From: Beverwykella pulmonaria | Lineage: Eukaryota; Ascomycota; Dothideomycetes; Pleosporales; Melanommataceae | DNA: 64,000 nucleotides | Assembly (NCBI GenBank): GCA_001599595.1 | Contig: BCHH01000018.1 | Coordinates: 396,258 to 460,257, forward strand | Direction of reading: 5' to 3' | The notes under the pieces: generated by a model | Seen by the model: only the letters and a program-made list of their open reading frames with translations | What the model was told of the DNA's origin: nothing | Databases searched by the model: none | Shown: piece after piece, positions 44,135 to 56,031 of the stretch | Layout: each line of letters opens with the position of its first letter | Numbering within the stretch: position 1 is the stretch's first letter | Made by a program: the position numbers and the translations under genes

Positions 44135-45825
44135 TCACTTTTTCAGTTCCCCGGCAACATAGTGCAGATAAGCTCCGAGGAGCTTCGTTCCCTCGATGTA
44201 GTTCCTTTTGTCCAATTTCTCGTTGATGGAGTGCGCCGCATCCGTTGAGCTTCCCATTGGCAGTAGAAGCACGTTCTTCTTCAGCTCCTCTTGGAAAGTA
44301 AGCGTCACCGGAATGCTGCCTCCCTCTCTCGTCATATCAGGCTTAACGCCGTATACCCTCTCCACAGCCTTCGCCGCGGCTGTGTAGTTGGGGTGGTTCG
44401 GGTCCTCGACCCACCACTTGCCGCCATGCACAAGCTGAAACTTCATTGTGTTCTTCGACTTTAGCTTGGCGAACTCATCGTTGACGTGCTTTTTAACAAG
44501 CTGCGTCACCTCATCGATCTCCATGTTGGGCACTGTGCGGATGGAGAACTTTCCAATGACCTTCGCTGGGATGACTGTCTTCGCTCCAGGTGTATAGAAG
44601 GCACCTTCGATGCCGTGCAATGATAGCGAGGGGTATCGCATCTTGTGCTTGAGCGCATCCACCTTGTTGTCGTGGATGGATACCTTGCTGCCAAGTGACT
44701 CATGCAGGTCGTCCATGGTGAATGCAATCGGAGGATACAATGCGTCTTCTTCGGCCGTCAACGGAGCAACCAACTCATCAATTCCCTTGATGAGAATCTT
44801 GCCATCTGGGTCTACGAGAGAGTTCATGACCCTAATCAGGTCGGTCATCGGCTCGTGAGACATCCCGCCGTATACACCAGAGTGCAGATCCTGTCCCGGG
44901 CCAGAGACTTCGACAGAATAGTAATTACATCCGCGAACGCCGTAGGTCAAGCAAGGCTTCGAGGTACCCAACCAGTAGTTGTCGGAGATGCAAACGACGT
45001 CGGTGTCCTTAAAGAACCTATCTTTCTCCGCTCTGATAGTGTCGTTCAGTCCCTCCGATCCGTTCTCCTCCATGCCTTCGAAGCACATGATGAGATTCAC
45101 AGGGACCTCTACACCAGCCTTCTGGTGGGCCTCGATGGCGTTCAACCATCCGAGGACCGGGCCCTTGTCGTCTGTGCTGCCGCGTCCGTACATGCGGCCC
45201 TTGTCATCGATGTGAAGGGTGAAGGGGTCCGTTGCCCAGCCGTCAGACTTCTGTGCCGGCTGCACATCGTAGTGGCCATAAAGGAGGACATTCTTCTTCT
45301 TGGGGTCGTCGCCGTAGCGTGCGAGGATGCATGGAGGGAGGTCGAGATGCTCGCGATCAGGCTGCTTTCCTAGTTCACGGAGCTCAACGGTGCCGCCGAG
45401 AGCTCGAATCTGGTCAGCGAGCCAGTGGCCCATCTGCAAATGCGAGGTGAGTCATTGCTCGTATAGGGCAAGTGTATGGATATTCCCACCTTCACAACAT
45501 CCGGTCTCCGCGCATCTTCAGAGCTTATGCTGGGTATCGCAACCGCCTCCCTCAGCCTCTCAATGAACTTGTCCTGCAGACTATCCACCTGCTTGAAGTA
45601 GGGATCGAGGTGAGACATTGCGTCGAAGTCTTTGTACAGATACGGCCAAACTTTTTCAGACGGTCGATGGCGGGGTGGTGTTACAGTGAGACGTTTCGTA
45701 GAAGAGAAAAGGGTTCTCTGGCAAATGGAAGGTGTGGCTATTCGTAGTGGAAAATCAGCGCGAAGGGAGAATCGGGCAGGTGACTGCGTGAGGCTAAGGA
45801 GGGGCAGGAGGGGTAGGCGGGGCAT
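44135..45825 (-). CDS. DUG1: Cys-Gly metallodipeptidase (M20 family, Dug1/CNDP2 type)
   Basis: Two exons on the minus strand, 45825-45490 and 45433-44135, giving 544 residues. Metal-binding motifs are LLYGHYDVQPAQ (His and Asp, about residues 166-168), STDDKGPVLGWLNA (bridging Asp), EGMEENGSEGLND (Glu pair), CISDNYWL (Asp) and SSTDAAHSINEKLDKRN (His). The dimerisation domain has SGPGQDLHSGVYGG. The enzyme cleaves Cys-Gly and other dipeptides, finishing glutathione breakdown. The first 69 residues before MSHLDPYFKQVD (codon at 45618) are Ser/Arg/Leu-rich and look like a mitochondrial presequence. Translation from 45618 would give a 475-residue cytosolic form, close to the usual length of about 480. 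Dual targeting by alternate starts is possible. Confidence 0.93.
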
Positions 45826-48800
45826 GGTTTGTGTTGAGGGAACGGCACACCACAGCGAGAGACGTGTCGGCACTGCGGGCCCAAGCTCCCACCCGTCACG
45901 ACGTCAATGTTAACTATTCTAGTCTCAGGTAGTCAGTAACACGTTGAAGCCCATCCCTCTTATCCTGTCCGTTCTGGGGCGTCTTTCTCGTGGCCAACGA
46001 ACAGAGATGAGCAGTAGCAAGAGTGGCAACACGAGGTACATACAGTACCCTTAGTTCGATTCGTCGTATGTTGGGCTTAGCGGCATACCTCTCTCTGACG
46101 TCAACGCTAATGTAGAGTCGGTGGAACACGAGAAACGATCTCCTTCGTATTTCCAATACATATGTAAAGAAACTCTTTGCCTAGGTGGGCACCCGATACA
46201 ACCCGCCCAACCACTTCTCGCCGCCGCCACCCACAAGCCCATTTCTTTCCGAGCTGCTACTATCATGCTTCTCCACCATCATGGCGGCGGACCCTTTCCG
46301 ACATAGTGGTCTCGCAAGGCCTCACACACTCCTCTCTAAACATGATCTTGCAATTACCTCTTGCGAGAGCTGGTAATCTCCTAATGAGTAAATTGGCATA
46401 TCTTCTTCGCACATGTCCAAGTCCGTGGTATTGGTGTTGTCGGTGCTGATATACAGCCGGTTGCCCACACCCGCGAGACCGTTGCCCGAAAACCGTGAGG
46501 CTAGGTACCAAAGGTTTAAAGGTTTCCAACCATCTTATAGGTACCATCGTCGCCCACGCTGCCATTGGGCTCCAGTCTGGGTATCTCGTGTATCGTAGTG
46601 GCATTGTAGCCGGCAAATTCTGAGAGAGTACCGCAAACTCCTACTTCTGCTCCTTAAGACGTTATAAACAGCAGTCTTGAGGACAAAGTTAAGAAAATAA
46701 GGCAGTTTCTTGCTGACAAAAGCATGGTGGTAGTGAGTAAAACACCCGGTCGTAGGTGACGTTGAGCTTCTTGATTTAGTCTTGAATATATTTTCTTGGC
46801 CGGATTATGCTACAAGGGCGCGATCGGTTGGAACGGATTCCTGGCTCTCGTGCGACAGTCTCAGCGGACCGCCGGAGCATTTCTTTGAGAAGAGTCAATA
46901 TGGTCATCAGCAATTGCCTTTTAAAGTATGGATGTTTTTCCATGATGTAAGCATGGAACATTGCCGTTCGTGATCTTCTTGTAGTGCCCATACTCTTCCT
47001 TCACTCTCTGTGCTGCGCCGCCTAAGTACTTCCGCCTTGTTTCACGATGGGGTGAAGGAAGATTTGGGCAGCACACGCTGCATGCATTGGTGCATGTGCT
47101 ATTTCAGACGGTTCGTTGGGTATGCATAAATGCAAGGCTTGGAGTTGAATGAGGAGCAATAAGAGGAATCGAAAATAGCTGAATATCGTGTTTGACGGAG
47201 TCATGTTTCTGACCTTGGCATTGGTAGCGAAAACAGATTTTTGGAAAGGGACTATGACAGAGAAAGAGAAAGAGTGCAAGGGCGGCGAATTCATTCACAA
47301 TGGAAATCCAACCATAGGTGGCCATATATAAAGTACAGAGGTACTGGCTCCCGCAATCATGTTCAAAGAAAGCATACTGTCATGCGTATATATGCTATTC
47401 TATGCACAGTTCACCTATCAGGTTCACTGCACCTTTTTGGTAGTTCATGGCCGAGTGGTAAAGAGCTTGATCGTGACACATACTCACATGAATGGATCAC
47501 TCAACAACCTTGGCGGAGAAGGGAATGCGTCAGACTTCGTACACAGCGGTCTTTTGAATCCAAGTAAGCCTGCATTAGAAAACGCTTTACACTATGGTGA
47601 GAATAGTTGTGGGACAAGCTTCCAAGAGGTCGATGCGAAACCTTCGGAGCTGAAGGCCAAGAAATTGTACTAACGAGATGGCAAAACCTGGAATGCAGCC
47701 TGGAATGAACCCACAATGGACACTCAGTCGCTTATTGATGGGGCCGTGGCATGAATTCACGATGATGGCATCAAACAAGGCAGAGGCGGCGGGATGAGAA
47801 ATGAAAGTTTACAAAGATGGGGCGATCCAGGAACAGAACGATGTGGGCAGATCATGCGGCATCTGCTGCAGGGACTGGAACATGGGTGCCAAGCGTTCGG
47901 GGTCTGATGTGCAGAAATCAACTGCGGATTCGTGATGCTGGCTTGACTGGCTGCGTAAATGGAGCGAAGGCAAGTAAAAGGGCGCAATGTTCTAGAGCAG
48001 CGTCGGAAAGGGCATAAAAAGCCTTCTTTGTGGTGGAGGACATGTGTGTGAGACCCGCCTTTCCTTTGATAGACATGTGCAGTTTGGACGGGTCCCCGGG
48101 GGCTAGCGATCTCACCATTTCCAGTTGGCGTGCTCTAGCCCAACGGCCGATCGCCGCAGACTCGACATCCAGTAGCACGGGAGCAATATTGATCAACATG
48201 ATGGCGGATTAAGGTTGGGAAAAGAGGAGGGCCGCCGCTTGCACTTTGCTTGCCCAGCTCATGGCCGAGAGTTGATGGCTGTACAGTAGATGGGTGGGAA
48301 GTTGGACTTTGACTCGTGCCGAACGGAGTTGGGCAGTGCTAGCGTCTATTTTTACGCAGAGAGAAGATGCAGGAGTGCTCACAACGGGACTGACGCCTGG
48401 GGCTGCTCGAGTCCGTCGAGGGCAAGGAGAGCCTCGCTGTTTCTGTCACTTGTCTCTGGCGCTGGGCACAAGGCCCAGGGCAAATGGCAATGCATGGGGG
48501 TGCGGGCGTTCTGGGAGTGAAGCCATCCACCGGCCAGGGAGAGAGAGAGGGCAGCAAACGAGGTTAGCGGCAATAGGATGGCGCGATGGGCGCTGAGGGC
48601 AAGGGGATGCGCAGGAACTTGATGGTTCAGGAAGTCGTCGCTGTTTGGGTGGCGGCGAGCAGTGCTTTTGGCAAGCCATCAAGCCGCGATTGATGAGGTT
48701 GAACTGGATTGGATGTTGAAACGACGCTCGCGCCAGGTGAAACTCGACATCAGGCGCTGGCAGCAGCGTTGCCACAGATGCGAGACGGCGCAGAGCGCGG

Positions 48801-49872
48801 GGACTGCGCGCGCCGCACGCTGGCCGGCCTGGGACGAGAGAAGAAATTGATTTGATTTTGGGAAGGGTATGTATGTACGTATTGCGGTGGTGCAAAAGAG
48901 GAGACGAGCGTGTGCGGTCAAGAGGCAGCGAATGGCGAGGGCGCGCATGGGTCTGGTGGCCGAGCAGGGTAGGGAAGGGACGACGGGGACCACCCCGGCC
49001 AACACCGCCTGTGACATGTTCTTGCAGAGCGTGCAAAGAGGCAGACGGACGCTGCTGCCCTCGCTGCGCCTGGGAGGCAACTCGGGCCTGTCCGGCTTGC
49101 GTCCTGGGCTGTTCTGCGCTGCGCTCCTCTCCTCGCAAAGCGCTTTACATTGACATCCATACCAGGCACTGTATAGGTAGACTGTGCAAGTAGGTGACGC
49201 TGTCGACGGCGTGGCTCGCGGACTGTTGGCGTTTAAAGCTCCCGCGCTAAATTGGCCCCGGTCGGTCGATCCTGGGCTTGCTGCGTCGCCTCAACTTCAG
49301 TACCAACGCACAGCTCCCACGCAGACACTCACACCTCACTCTCCCCACCACTCCCGCCGCCCTCTCCACGCCCCTACGTCTCACCTCTCGACGGGAAGTG
49401 CTGTTTGCCAGCCCGCCGCTGTCGTCGTCGTTGCTCTTCGACACAGCCCAACATTCCAACCCACCCGTCCACGCCCGCTCGCCTCGACACTTCTCCGCCG
49501 CCGCAGAGCGCCTCGCAGTCCACCACACCTCGCACCCCCTGCCCTAGAATCTGTGGCCCTCCTTCGCTGCCATCTGCCTCACTTGCGCCCTCGAATGCTG
49601 CACCGCTGCTCACCGTCGTCCTACCTAGGGCTATAGCTCTGCCGCCCTTGTTGGCCGGCCGCGCCAACTCTACCGTGGTTTCTCACCCAACGGAAACGCA
49701 CCTCGGACTCAGTGTGCGTGCGGCCTCACGACACAACACGTGCAGGCTCCAGCCTGACCTCATCTGCACTCTCCTCTCCCAACCCATCGACACGCCTCTG
49801 CATGACTGTAGAGGCTCGACCCGCCGACCACCCTCCCCGCAGCCACGCCCGGCGTAGGCGGCTGCCTCCAAG
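45826..49872. other. 4-kb stretch without a recognisable intact gene
   Basis: A worn minus-strand trace at about 46620-46260 contains EFAGYNATTIHEIPRLEPNG, GSVGDDGTYKMVG and LYISTDNTNTTDLDMCEED in changing frames, probably a dead gene of unknown family. The 48.3-49.87 kb part is GC-rich with long overlapping ORFs on both strands (up to 230 codons) that lack domains. It probably forms the promoter and long leader of MED15. Confidence 0.5.
46260..46625 (-). pseudogene. Worn protein-coding trace, family unknown
   Basis: Minus-strand fragments read GYNATTIHEIPRLEPNGS, DDGTYKMVGNL and, after shifts, GVGNRLYISTDNTNTTDLD and SLGDYQLSQEV. The composition is strongly protein-like, but at least two frame changes and one stop separate the pieces. 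I do not recognise the family. Confidence 0.35.
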
Positions 49873-52800
49873 ATGAACAACCTAAATTTCCCAAACATGA
49901 ACCCGATGGCCCCCCGTGGCGTCAACGGTGGGACCGTCCAGCAGAACATCATTGCCCACTACCGTAGCCAGCAGCAAAAGGCCCCTCCGGGATGGCAACA
50001 GTCCATCTCGCCTGACGAGCGCGCAGGGTTGGCTATGCAGTTTCTGACGTGCATTCGACTGCTCAAGCCCGAGGGGAGCGAGCAAGAGATCGTACGCCAG
50101 GCCGTTCAAGTCGAAACCACGACCTACATGTCATCTCAAAGCAAGGACCAATACATCTCGCAAATTAAGCTGCGGCTTCAGAATATGCAGCAGCTCCGCC
50201 AACAGCGCGCCCAGAACGTGCAAAACAATCTCAGCAACTCCATGAATCCAGGCCAAATGGGCATGATGGGCCAACCCGGTCTCCAGGGCCCGCGGCCGAA
50301 CCCTCCTCAGCAGTTTCCCCAGGGATTCCCGAATCCCCAATTGCAACGCCCGATGCAAGCTTCGCCGATTCCCATGTCGCAAGGACAGTCGTCCATGGGC
50401 ATAAACGCTGCAAATCTCCATCAGGGTCAGAACGGCCAGCAGCCCGGAGGACAACAACCCCAACAACCTCGCCAGCAGATTGACAACAACCTCATTATGC
50501 GCGTTACCCGCAAGTTGATGGAGAGCTTGAACGACGACGTCAGACAGAAATTTCAGCAAGACGTGGCGTCATGGCCTGCTGAGAAACGCCAGCAGTTGTT
50601 AAGTCAAAACATTGATCCGCTCATGTTTCGCTTCCGACAGCATGCGGAGCAGCTGATACGGAGCGGTAGAATTCCTGGGGCTTTCGCTAACCAGAATGGA
50701 GGAGCAATGCAGCAACCGGGCCAGCCGAATCAGATGCCGAACCAACAAATGAACCAACGTCAGCCCAACCAGGACTTCGACTTCAACGCCATTGCGAATC
50801 AGCAGATTGAGGCCCGTCGAGTCCAGGATCAAGGCCAACAAGTTGTCCCCGCGAGTAACAATGCGAACGGTACATCAATGATTGGGTTTCCGGGACAACC
50901 CCCACAGTCGGGGCAGGCACAAGCGCAAGCGCAGGCGCAAAATGCTGCACTGGCACAGCAGCGCCAGGCTTTCCAGAATGCAACCCTTCAACGCCAAGCT
51001 CAAGCCCAAGCTCAACAGGCCCAACATGCTCAAGCTCAAGCCCGCGCACAGCAGCAAATGCAACAGCAACAAGCTCAGGCACAAGCACAAGCACAAGCAG
51101 CACAAGCAAGAAACGCTAACCAGATGCTACAGGGCCAGATTGGTGGTCTCAATCACCAAGCTGGTGCGGGCCAAAGTCCAGCAATGCCCATGCTTACCCG
51201 TCCTATGGTTCCTCCAGGTCAACCTGGACCGACGACACCACAACAGCAACCCCAAGCGCATGTTCCTCGAATGACGCCTCAAATGACCCCAGGTCAGCCA
51301 CAAGTTGAGCCACAAGTTGCCGCTCAACTCATGCGAGAAGTTCATCAACGGCAACAAGCAGCCGCGGGAGCTCAAGGCCAGCCATTGACCGAACAGCTTC
51401 GAATGAGTCTGATACCGGCAGAACTCCCTCCCGACACAAAGCAACAATTGCTTCGAATTCCCGAGCCCAAGTTCCGCGCCTTTATTGCAAATTACATGCA
51501 GACTGTGCGTCGCAATCAAGCAATGCAAAGCGGCCAATTTCCCGGAGGACAACCCGCGCTTGGCCAGCCTCCCATGGGAATGAACCCGGCCCAGGCTCTG
51601 CAGATGGGTATGCAAAATCCAATGTTGAATGCTGCCAGTTTAGGAAACATGGGGCGTGCACCGGGTATGAACCTAGGGCAACAGACGCCCAATGGCATGG
51701 TTGGACAGCAGCTCGCCATGGGCCAGCGTCCTGGCGGCGTGCCTCAAAATCAACGACTTGCCAGCGCGCAAGCAATGCTGCAGGCAAACCCTGGAATCAT
51801 CCCAGCAACAGATAACAGACCTTTCCCACCGAACGTCGTAAACGCCCAAGTAAAGCAAAGCATTCCACCGGACGTCAAGACTTGGGCTCAGCTCAAGCAA
51901 TGGGCAGGCCAGAATCCAAATCTGATGCCCAACATCGAAGGGAAGAAGCTTCTATTGCTTCAAGTATTACATTTCCAGGACTTTTTACGACAGTCTCAGC
52001 TGCAGCAACAGCAAAATGCCTTGGCAGGAGGGCAACTCCCACAGCAGAACAATCCTGGAGTCATAGCACAACCAGCTCAAATGCCTCAAGGCCCGCTTCA
52101 ACAGCAACCAAATATGGCAGGCGTCCAGGTCACCCCACAGGAGATCCTAGCCTTCCGACAGAAGTTGCCGCCAAATCAAGCCGCCGTTTCCGACCAGCAA
52201 CTTCGGCAATACATCTTGCAGCACAAGGTGAACGCAAGACAACAGCAGCAGCAAGCAATGATGAACTTGCAAGCCCAGCGAAATCAATCGTCCCAGCCTC
52301 AACCTCCAATGCCTGGACCAGGAGCCGTGGCATCCCGCCCACCACCCTCTCAACCTCCCCCCCCTCAGACGACCCCTCAACCGAAGCCACTAATCAACAA
52401 GCCTCCGCAACTCCCAAAACCAGCCCAGCCAACTGCACAGAACAACTTGAATAAGGGAGTGAAGCGACCAAATGATGATACCGTTGAGCCAAGTGCGGAA
52501 ACGTCAGCCACTAACGTAGCCCCACAAGCGCCAGCCATGGTGCCTTCAAAGTCGCATCAGGGAGTTTCAAACTTTACGCAGGAGCAAATGTCAAAGTTTA
52601 CTCCAGCTCAACAACAGCAAATGCGTGCTCAACTGTTAAAGGCTCAGGACGCATCCAATAACAAGGCGCCACAACGTTCTCTTCCACCTCAGGCAGAACT
52701 CCAGGCTAGAATGAAGGATCCAGCCAGGGAGCAAAGGTATCGTGCTTTGATCACCGAAGAAGACAAGAACACACCTCGAGGCCCACCCGTTCAAATCTCG

Positions 52801-54435
52801 CCAGAAGTACGTGCCCAGCTGCAACAGCATATCAAGGAGAAGCTACCACACATACGCAAATTTGAGCAGGCATTGCGCATCTTTTTAGCAGGCTACGACG
52901 GGGGTGAAGGAATCGAGGATCTTGCTCGTTCGGTTATAAAGGCGCGGATACTGTTTTACCGACAGATCAATTCCACAGATGGTACACTTCAAGAAAATCT
53001 CACTCTGAACGAAGAAGACTTGAGAAAGAATGTACGCCATATTCTCAGCTTCGTTGCCAGAGTTATGTCAAGCATGCAAAACCAGCAGGGCCAGAACAAC
53101 GCAACACAACAAACTCAGCGACCGCAGCCTCCTCAGTCGCAAGCGCAGGCTGCACGACAACCTCTGCTGAATGCTGCAAATCTAAAGATTGTTGACGAGC
53201 AGCATCGACAGCCAAAGCCTCCGCAAGCACCAACTACAGATCGGCCACCTTTCCCCATTGGAGGACAATCTCCTCGTGGTGCACCAACGTATTTCGAGAC
53301 GGCACCCAAGGTTACCAACCTCGTTTTGCCGGAGAAAAAGAGACAAAAGGTTGATGGTCAAGCACCCACTCCCGGTAACAAGGCTTCACCTCGTATTGGG
53401 ACAAATAAGGGCAATTCACCAGATCTAAAGCGACAAATGCCACCGGAGAAGCCCGTAGAACAGCGACCAGTCTTCAAATGCAAGGCTGCGGATTGTGAAT
53501 ACTATCACAGAGGATTCGACACACAGGCCGAGCTTGAGGCACACATAGGCAACGCTCATGCCAGGGTCGACGATCCCGTGCAATTCGCCTTGGAGTCTAT
53601 GGCAGAGCTTCTAGAAGTTGATGTGAGGACTGGCCAACCTAAACCGGACCCCAATGCCTCAACCCGTGCCGCCAAACATCCAACAGTAGCTGCTCGTGCT
53701 CTTCAGCCTGTCAAGTCTGGACAGACTCCTAACATGTCCCATGGTGTGAGCACTCCTGCAGGACCCCAAGCCGCATCTACCCCGATGGCTCGTGTTCCGA
53801 CTCAGACTGGCATCAAGAGCTCTCCATCCACGAACCTCCTCAAGACTCCTCAGACCGGGACGAAGATCGGGACACCAAGCACCGGAGCCCCAACCAAAGC
53901 CACACCATCTAGCGTCAAGCCTGCAATGAAGGAGCCTGAGACAACTCCTGTTAAGCCTGAGCAGGTGGAAGAGACCCAACCACTCGTTCCCGTCTCTTTA
54001 TTCGATTTCTCCTTCGAAGATGTCTATTCGGCTCTGGATACAAACGAGCCGTTCACTACGCTAGACCTCAAGGACGAGGACAATTCATGGGTTCTTCGCT
54101 CTCGTCCGAGCTCTCCTATCAATACCCCAGACTCATCTTCCAAGGACACGCCATCGACACGCCAATCTGACATCTCTGAGAACGACAATCTTGTGATCAA
54201 TCTGGATGTAAAGGATGCGGACATACCCGATGCATGGCTGGCAGCTTTGAGTGGCAATTCTCTGCCTCTTGACGTTCAATTATCTGAGGATCTTCAGACT
54301 CTCGGTGTTACTCTCCCGCCCATGGACGACAGTGATATGATGCTGTTCTATGGCGACAATGCCATGATGGACCTAGATTCACTAGACAGGACTATGGAAG
54401 GCATGAGCAGCTTGGATCCCGTCTTGTATGGCTAA
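49873..54435 (+). CDS. MED15: Mediator tail subunit MED15 (Gal11 type)
   Basis: A single-exon gene of 1520 residues. A KIX-like domain lies near the N-terminus (PPGWQQSISPDERAGLAMQF, FLTCIRLLKPEGSEQEIVRQ, then SKDQYISQIKLRLQNM; about residues 35-110). KIX domains of MED15 bind activators such as Pdr1 or SREBP types. A second helical unit follows (LIMRVTRKLMESLNDDVRQK). Very long Gln-rich tracts, including QAQAQAQ runs (about 50920-51110), fill the middle. A Mediator-binding helical region comes later (IKEKLPHIRKFEQALRIFL, about residue 988). Near residue 1201 a C2H2-like unit, CKAADCEYYHRGFDTQAELE then AHIGNAH, is seen. The C-terminus has acidic/aromatic motifs (LFDFSFEDVYSALD). It acts in the nucleus as the tail of Mediator, linking activators to RNA polymerase II. 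Confidence 0.93.
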   Translation: MNNLNFPNMNPMAPRGVNGGTVQQNIIAHYRSQQQKAPPGWQQSISPDERAGLAMQFLTCIRLLKPEGSEQEIVRQAVQVETTTYMSSQSKDQYISQIKLRLQNMQQLRQQRAQNVQNNLSNSMNPGQMGMMGQPGLQGPRPNPPQQFPQGFPNPQLQRPMQASPIPMSQGQSSMGINAANLHQGQNGQQPGGQQPQQPRQQIDNNLIMRVTRKLMESLNDDVRQKFQQDVASWPAEKRQQLLSQNIDPLMFRFRQHAEQLIRSGRIPGAFANQNGGAMQQPGQPNQMPNQQMNQRQPNQDFDFNAIANQQIEARRVQDQGQQVVPASNNANGTSMIGFPGQPPQSGQAQAQAQAQNAALAQQRQAFQNATLQRQAQAQAQQAQHAQAQARAQQQMQQQQAQAQAQAQAAQARNANQMLQGQIGGLNHQAGAGQSPAMPMLTRPMVPPGQPGPTTPQQQPQAHVPRMTPQMTPGQPQVEPQVAAQLMREVHQRQQAAAGAQGQPLTEQLRMSLIPAELPPDTKQQLLRIPEPKFRAFIANYMQTVRRNQAMQSGQFPGGQPALGQPPMGMNPAQALQMGMQNPMLNAASLGNMGRAPGMNLGQQTPNGMVGQQLAMGQRPGGVPQNQRLASAQAMLQANPGIIPATDNRPFPPNVVNAQVKQSIPPDVKTWAQLKQWAGQNPNLMPNIEGKKLLLLQVLHFQDFLRQSQLQQQQNALAGGQLPQQNNPGVIAQPAQMPQGPLQQQPNMAGVQVTPQEILAFRQKLPPNQAAVSDQQLRQYILQHKVNARQQQQQAMMNLQAQRNQSSQPQPPMPGPGAVASRPPPSQPPPPQTTPQPKPLINKPPQLPKPAQPTAQNNLNKGVKRPNDDTVEPSAETSATNVAPQAPAMVPSKSHQGVSNFTQEQMSKFTPAQQQQMRAQLLKAQDASNNKAPQRSLPPQAELQARMKDPAREQRYRALITEEDKNTPRGPPVQISPEVRAQLQQHIKEKLPHIRKFEQALRIFLAGYDGGEGIEDLARSVIKARILFYRQINSTDGTLQENLTLNEEDLRKNVRHILSFVARVMSSMQNQQGQNNATQQTQRPQPPQSQAQAARQPLLNAANLKIVDEQHRQPKPPQAPTTDRPPFPIGGQSPRGAPTYFETAPKVTNLVLPEKKRQKVDGQAPTPGNKASPRIGTNKGNSPDLKRQMPPEKPVEQRPVFKCKAADCEYYHRGFDTQAELEAHIGNAHARVDDPVQFALESMAELLEVDVRTGQPKPDPNASTRAAKHPTVAARALQPVKSGQTPNMSHGVSTPAGPQAASTPMARVPTQTGIKSSPSTNLLKTPQTGTKIGTPSTGAPTKATPSSVKPAMKEPETTPVKPEQVEETQPLVPVSLFDFSFEDVYSALDTNEPFTTLDLKDEDNSWVLRSRPSSPINTPDSSSKDTPSTRQSDISENDNLVINLDVKDADIPDAWLAALSGNSLPLDVQLSEDLQTLGVTLPPMDDSDMMLFYGDNAMMDLDSLDRTMEGMSSLDPVLYG

Positions 54436-56031
54436 GCACTCGCCCAATTTTTGGTACCCCATTAAAGGAACCTGGCAGTGTCCCACCATTTTTGTCGCAT
54501 ATTATTCGCCCCTTTCTTGCTTATACCCTCGCATCTTGCGAATCTTGCGTCATTTTCTAGCGAATTCTACCTTTCCCTTTTTGTATCATTATTATTTCCA
54601 TATCCGCATTCGTATCTTTGCTTTTCCCCTTTTCGTGTTCTGGTTGCACGCATGGCGCATTTGGAAGGGCAGTTTTGGTTTGGGCAGGAGTGTGGATTTA
54701 ATCAATGAGCCATTTGATGTCATGTGTTTACGGGCAGGGGAAAATATAGGGATGTCATTAGTGGCACTGCAATGCCTTGCTCTTGTTTTGTGTTTTGCCT
54801 GACTTTGTGGGCTTGGGATACAGGAGAGTATTTATACCCCCTTTTTGGATTTGGGATGGAGACAGGACGAGTGGAGGGGCGTTGCTTTTTATATAGGGAA
54901 TCCGATTGCTTAGTCATTTTGTTCATTGTTGCGTCTGTCGTCTCATTGCCCTTTCTGCTGTTTTGCAGCAACTGGTCGTTCGGTCTTGGTCGCGACTATT
55001 GAGTGGCGTACGGTGAGTCCTGGACGTTCGGGTGCGAGGATCATTCTAGAGACTTATAATGGGCTGGTGGGTGGGTAGTAATGTGGTGGTAATAGAAGTT
55101 CTATTGATCGATTTTGGAAGATGTCTTAACTAGCATGCGCACTTATTCAATGTGAAGAAACTGTCATATGTGGCAATGATGGAGAAATGCCTCCTTAAAA
55201 CCTTCACCTCATCGTCTATTCACCCTTCTAATGCATTCAACAAGTATCATTTCAAACGGATTTACGGTCCCAACTTGTGTAGTGTTGAAACTTACCCAAA
55301 CTGGCTAATGTCGGCATCGGCCCGCTTTCCTTCCTTCCCTTTCCACGGCGAACCTTCCATTCGGCATTCGTCGTTTGTCGCTAACGTAACTCCCGGATCT
55401 GCCGAGCTGGGGGAAGGTGGGCCTATCCAATGGAGGAATGTATGTAAGGCGGCTGCGGCTACGGCTGGGGACCTTTGATGCAATGAGGTTCTGTTAAGGT
55501 AAGGCGGCCTAGGCTTAAGCTGAAGTGCCGGGGCAGGGAAGTGGCTGTGTGGCGATGGGGGTGCACTGCGCATTGCGCTTGTACTTTCTACATGTGTGAG
55601 GATGAGTAAGATTTGTGGTTGGGGTTACGATGAGTGGACGCCTGTCTGAGGTATTTTGGGAGAATCAAGGTTTGACAGCAGCGAAAAGATGGAAGGGTCA
55701 GATGACAGAGGATGATAACATTATTTGTTTGTCAGTTATGTGCAAAGGAAAGATTTTCAAGGCTGGGTGGTGTGATGGACCGAGATGGAATAGGCAGAGG
55801 AGCTGCAGTTCTACAAAAAAGAATGTTAACAGTCTGGACTTCCACGGAGGTATTGCGGTGCAGGCAACCGGGAGATCGACGGTTGGGAACTCTTCTGGAA
55901 CATGAGATGGCGGTGTGGCACGCATATTCTCGTCGGGAGTGTGATTGGATAGGGTACTTTTATGATGCATTTGTTGAAGAGAAACCGGATTTGCTGCAGC
56001 ACAAAGAAAGAGCTTGACTTTTGGCACCCAC
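54436..56031. other. Convergent intergenic region
   Basis: 1.6 kb between MED15 and the minus-strand membrane protein gene. The first part is T/C-rich and likely the MED15 trailer. ORFs up to 109 codons lack features. Confidence 0.5.

Noticed and set aside
47442..47513. tRNA-like stretch with TGGCCGAGTGG (A-box-like) and partly pairing ends
   Set aside because: There is no B box (GGTTCGANTCC), the anticodon loop lacks T33, and the T arm cannot form. Chance or a very old relic.
48446..49138. 230-codon minus-strand ORF upstream of MED15
   Set aside because: Pro/Arg/Ser-rich translation without motifs, with equally long ORFs in other frames. Compositional shadow.
49252..49857. 201-codon plus-strand ORF just before MED15
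   Set aside because: It ends in its own stop just before the MED15 start and has a Pro/Ser-rich, non-conserved-looking translation. Probably leader sequence.
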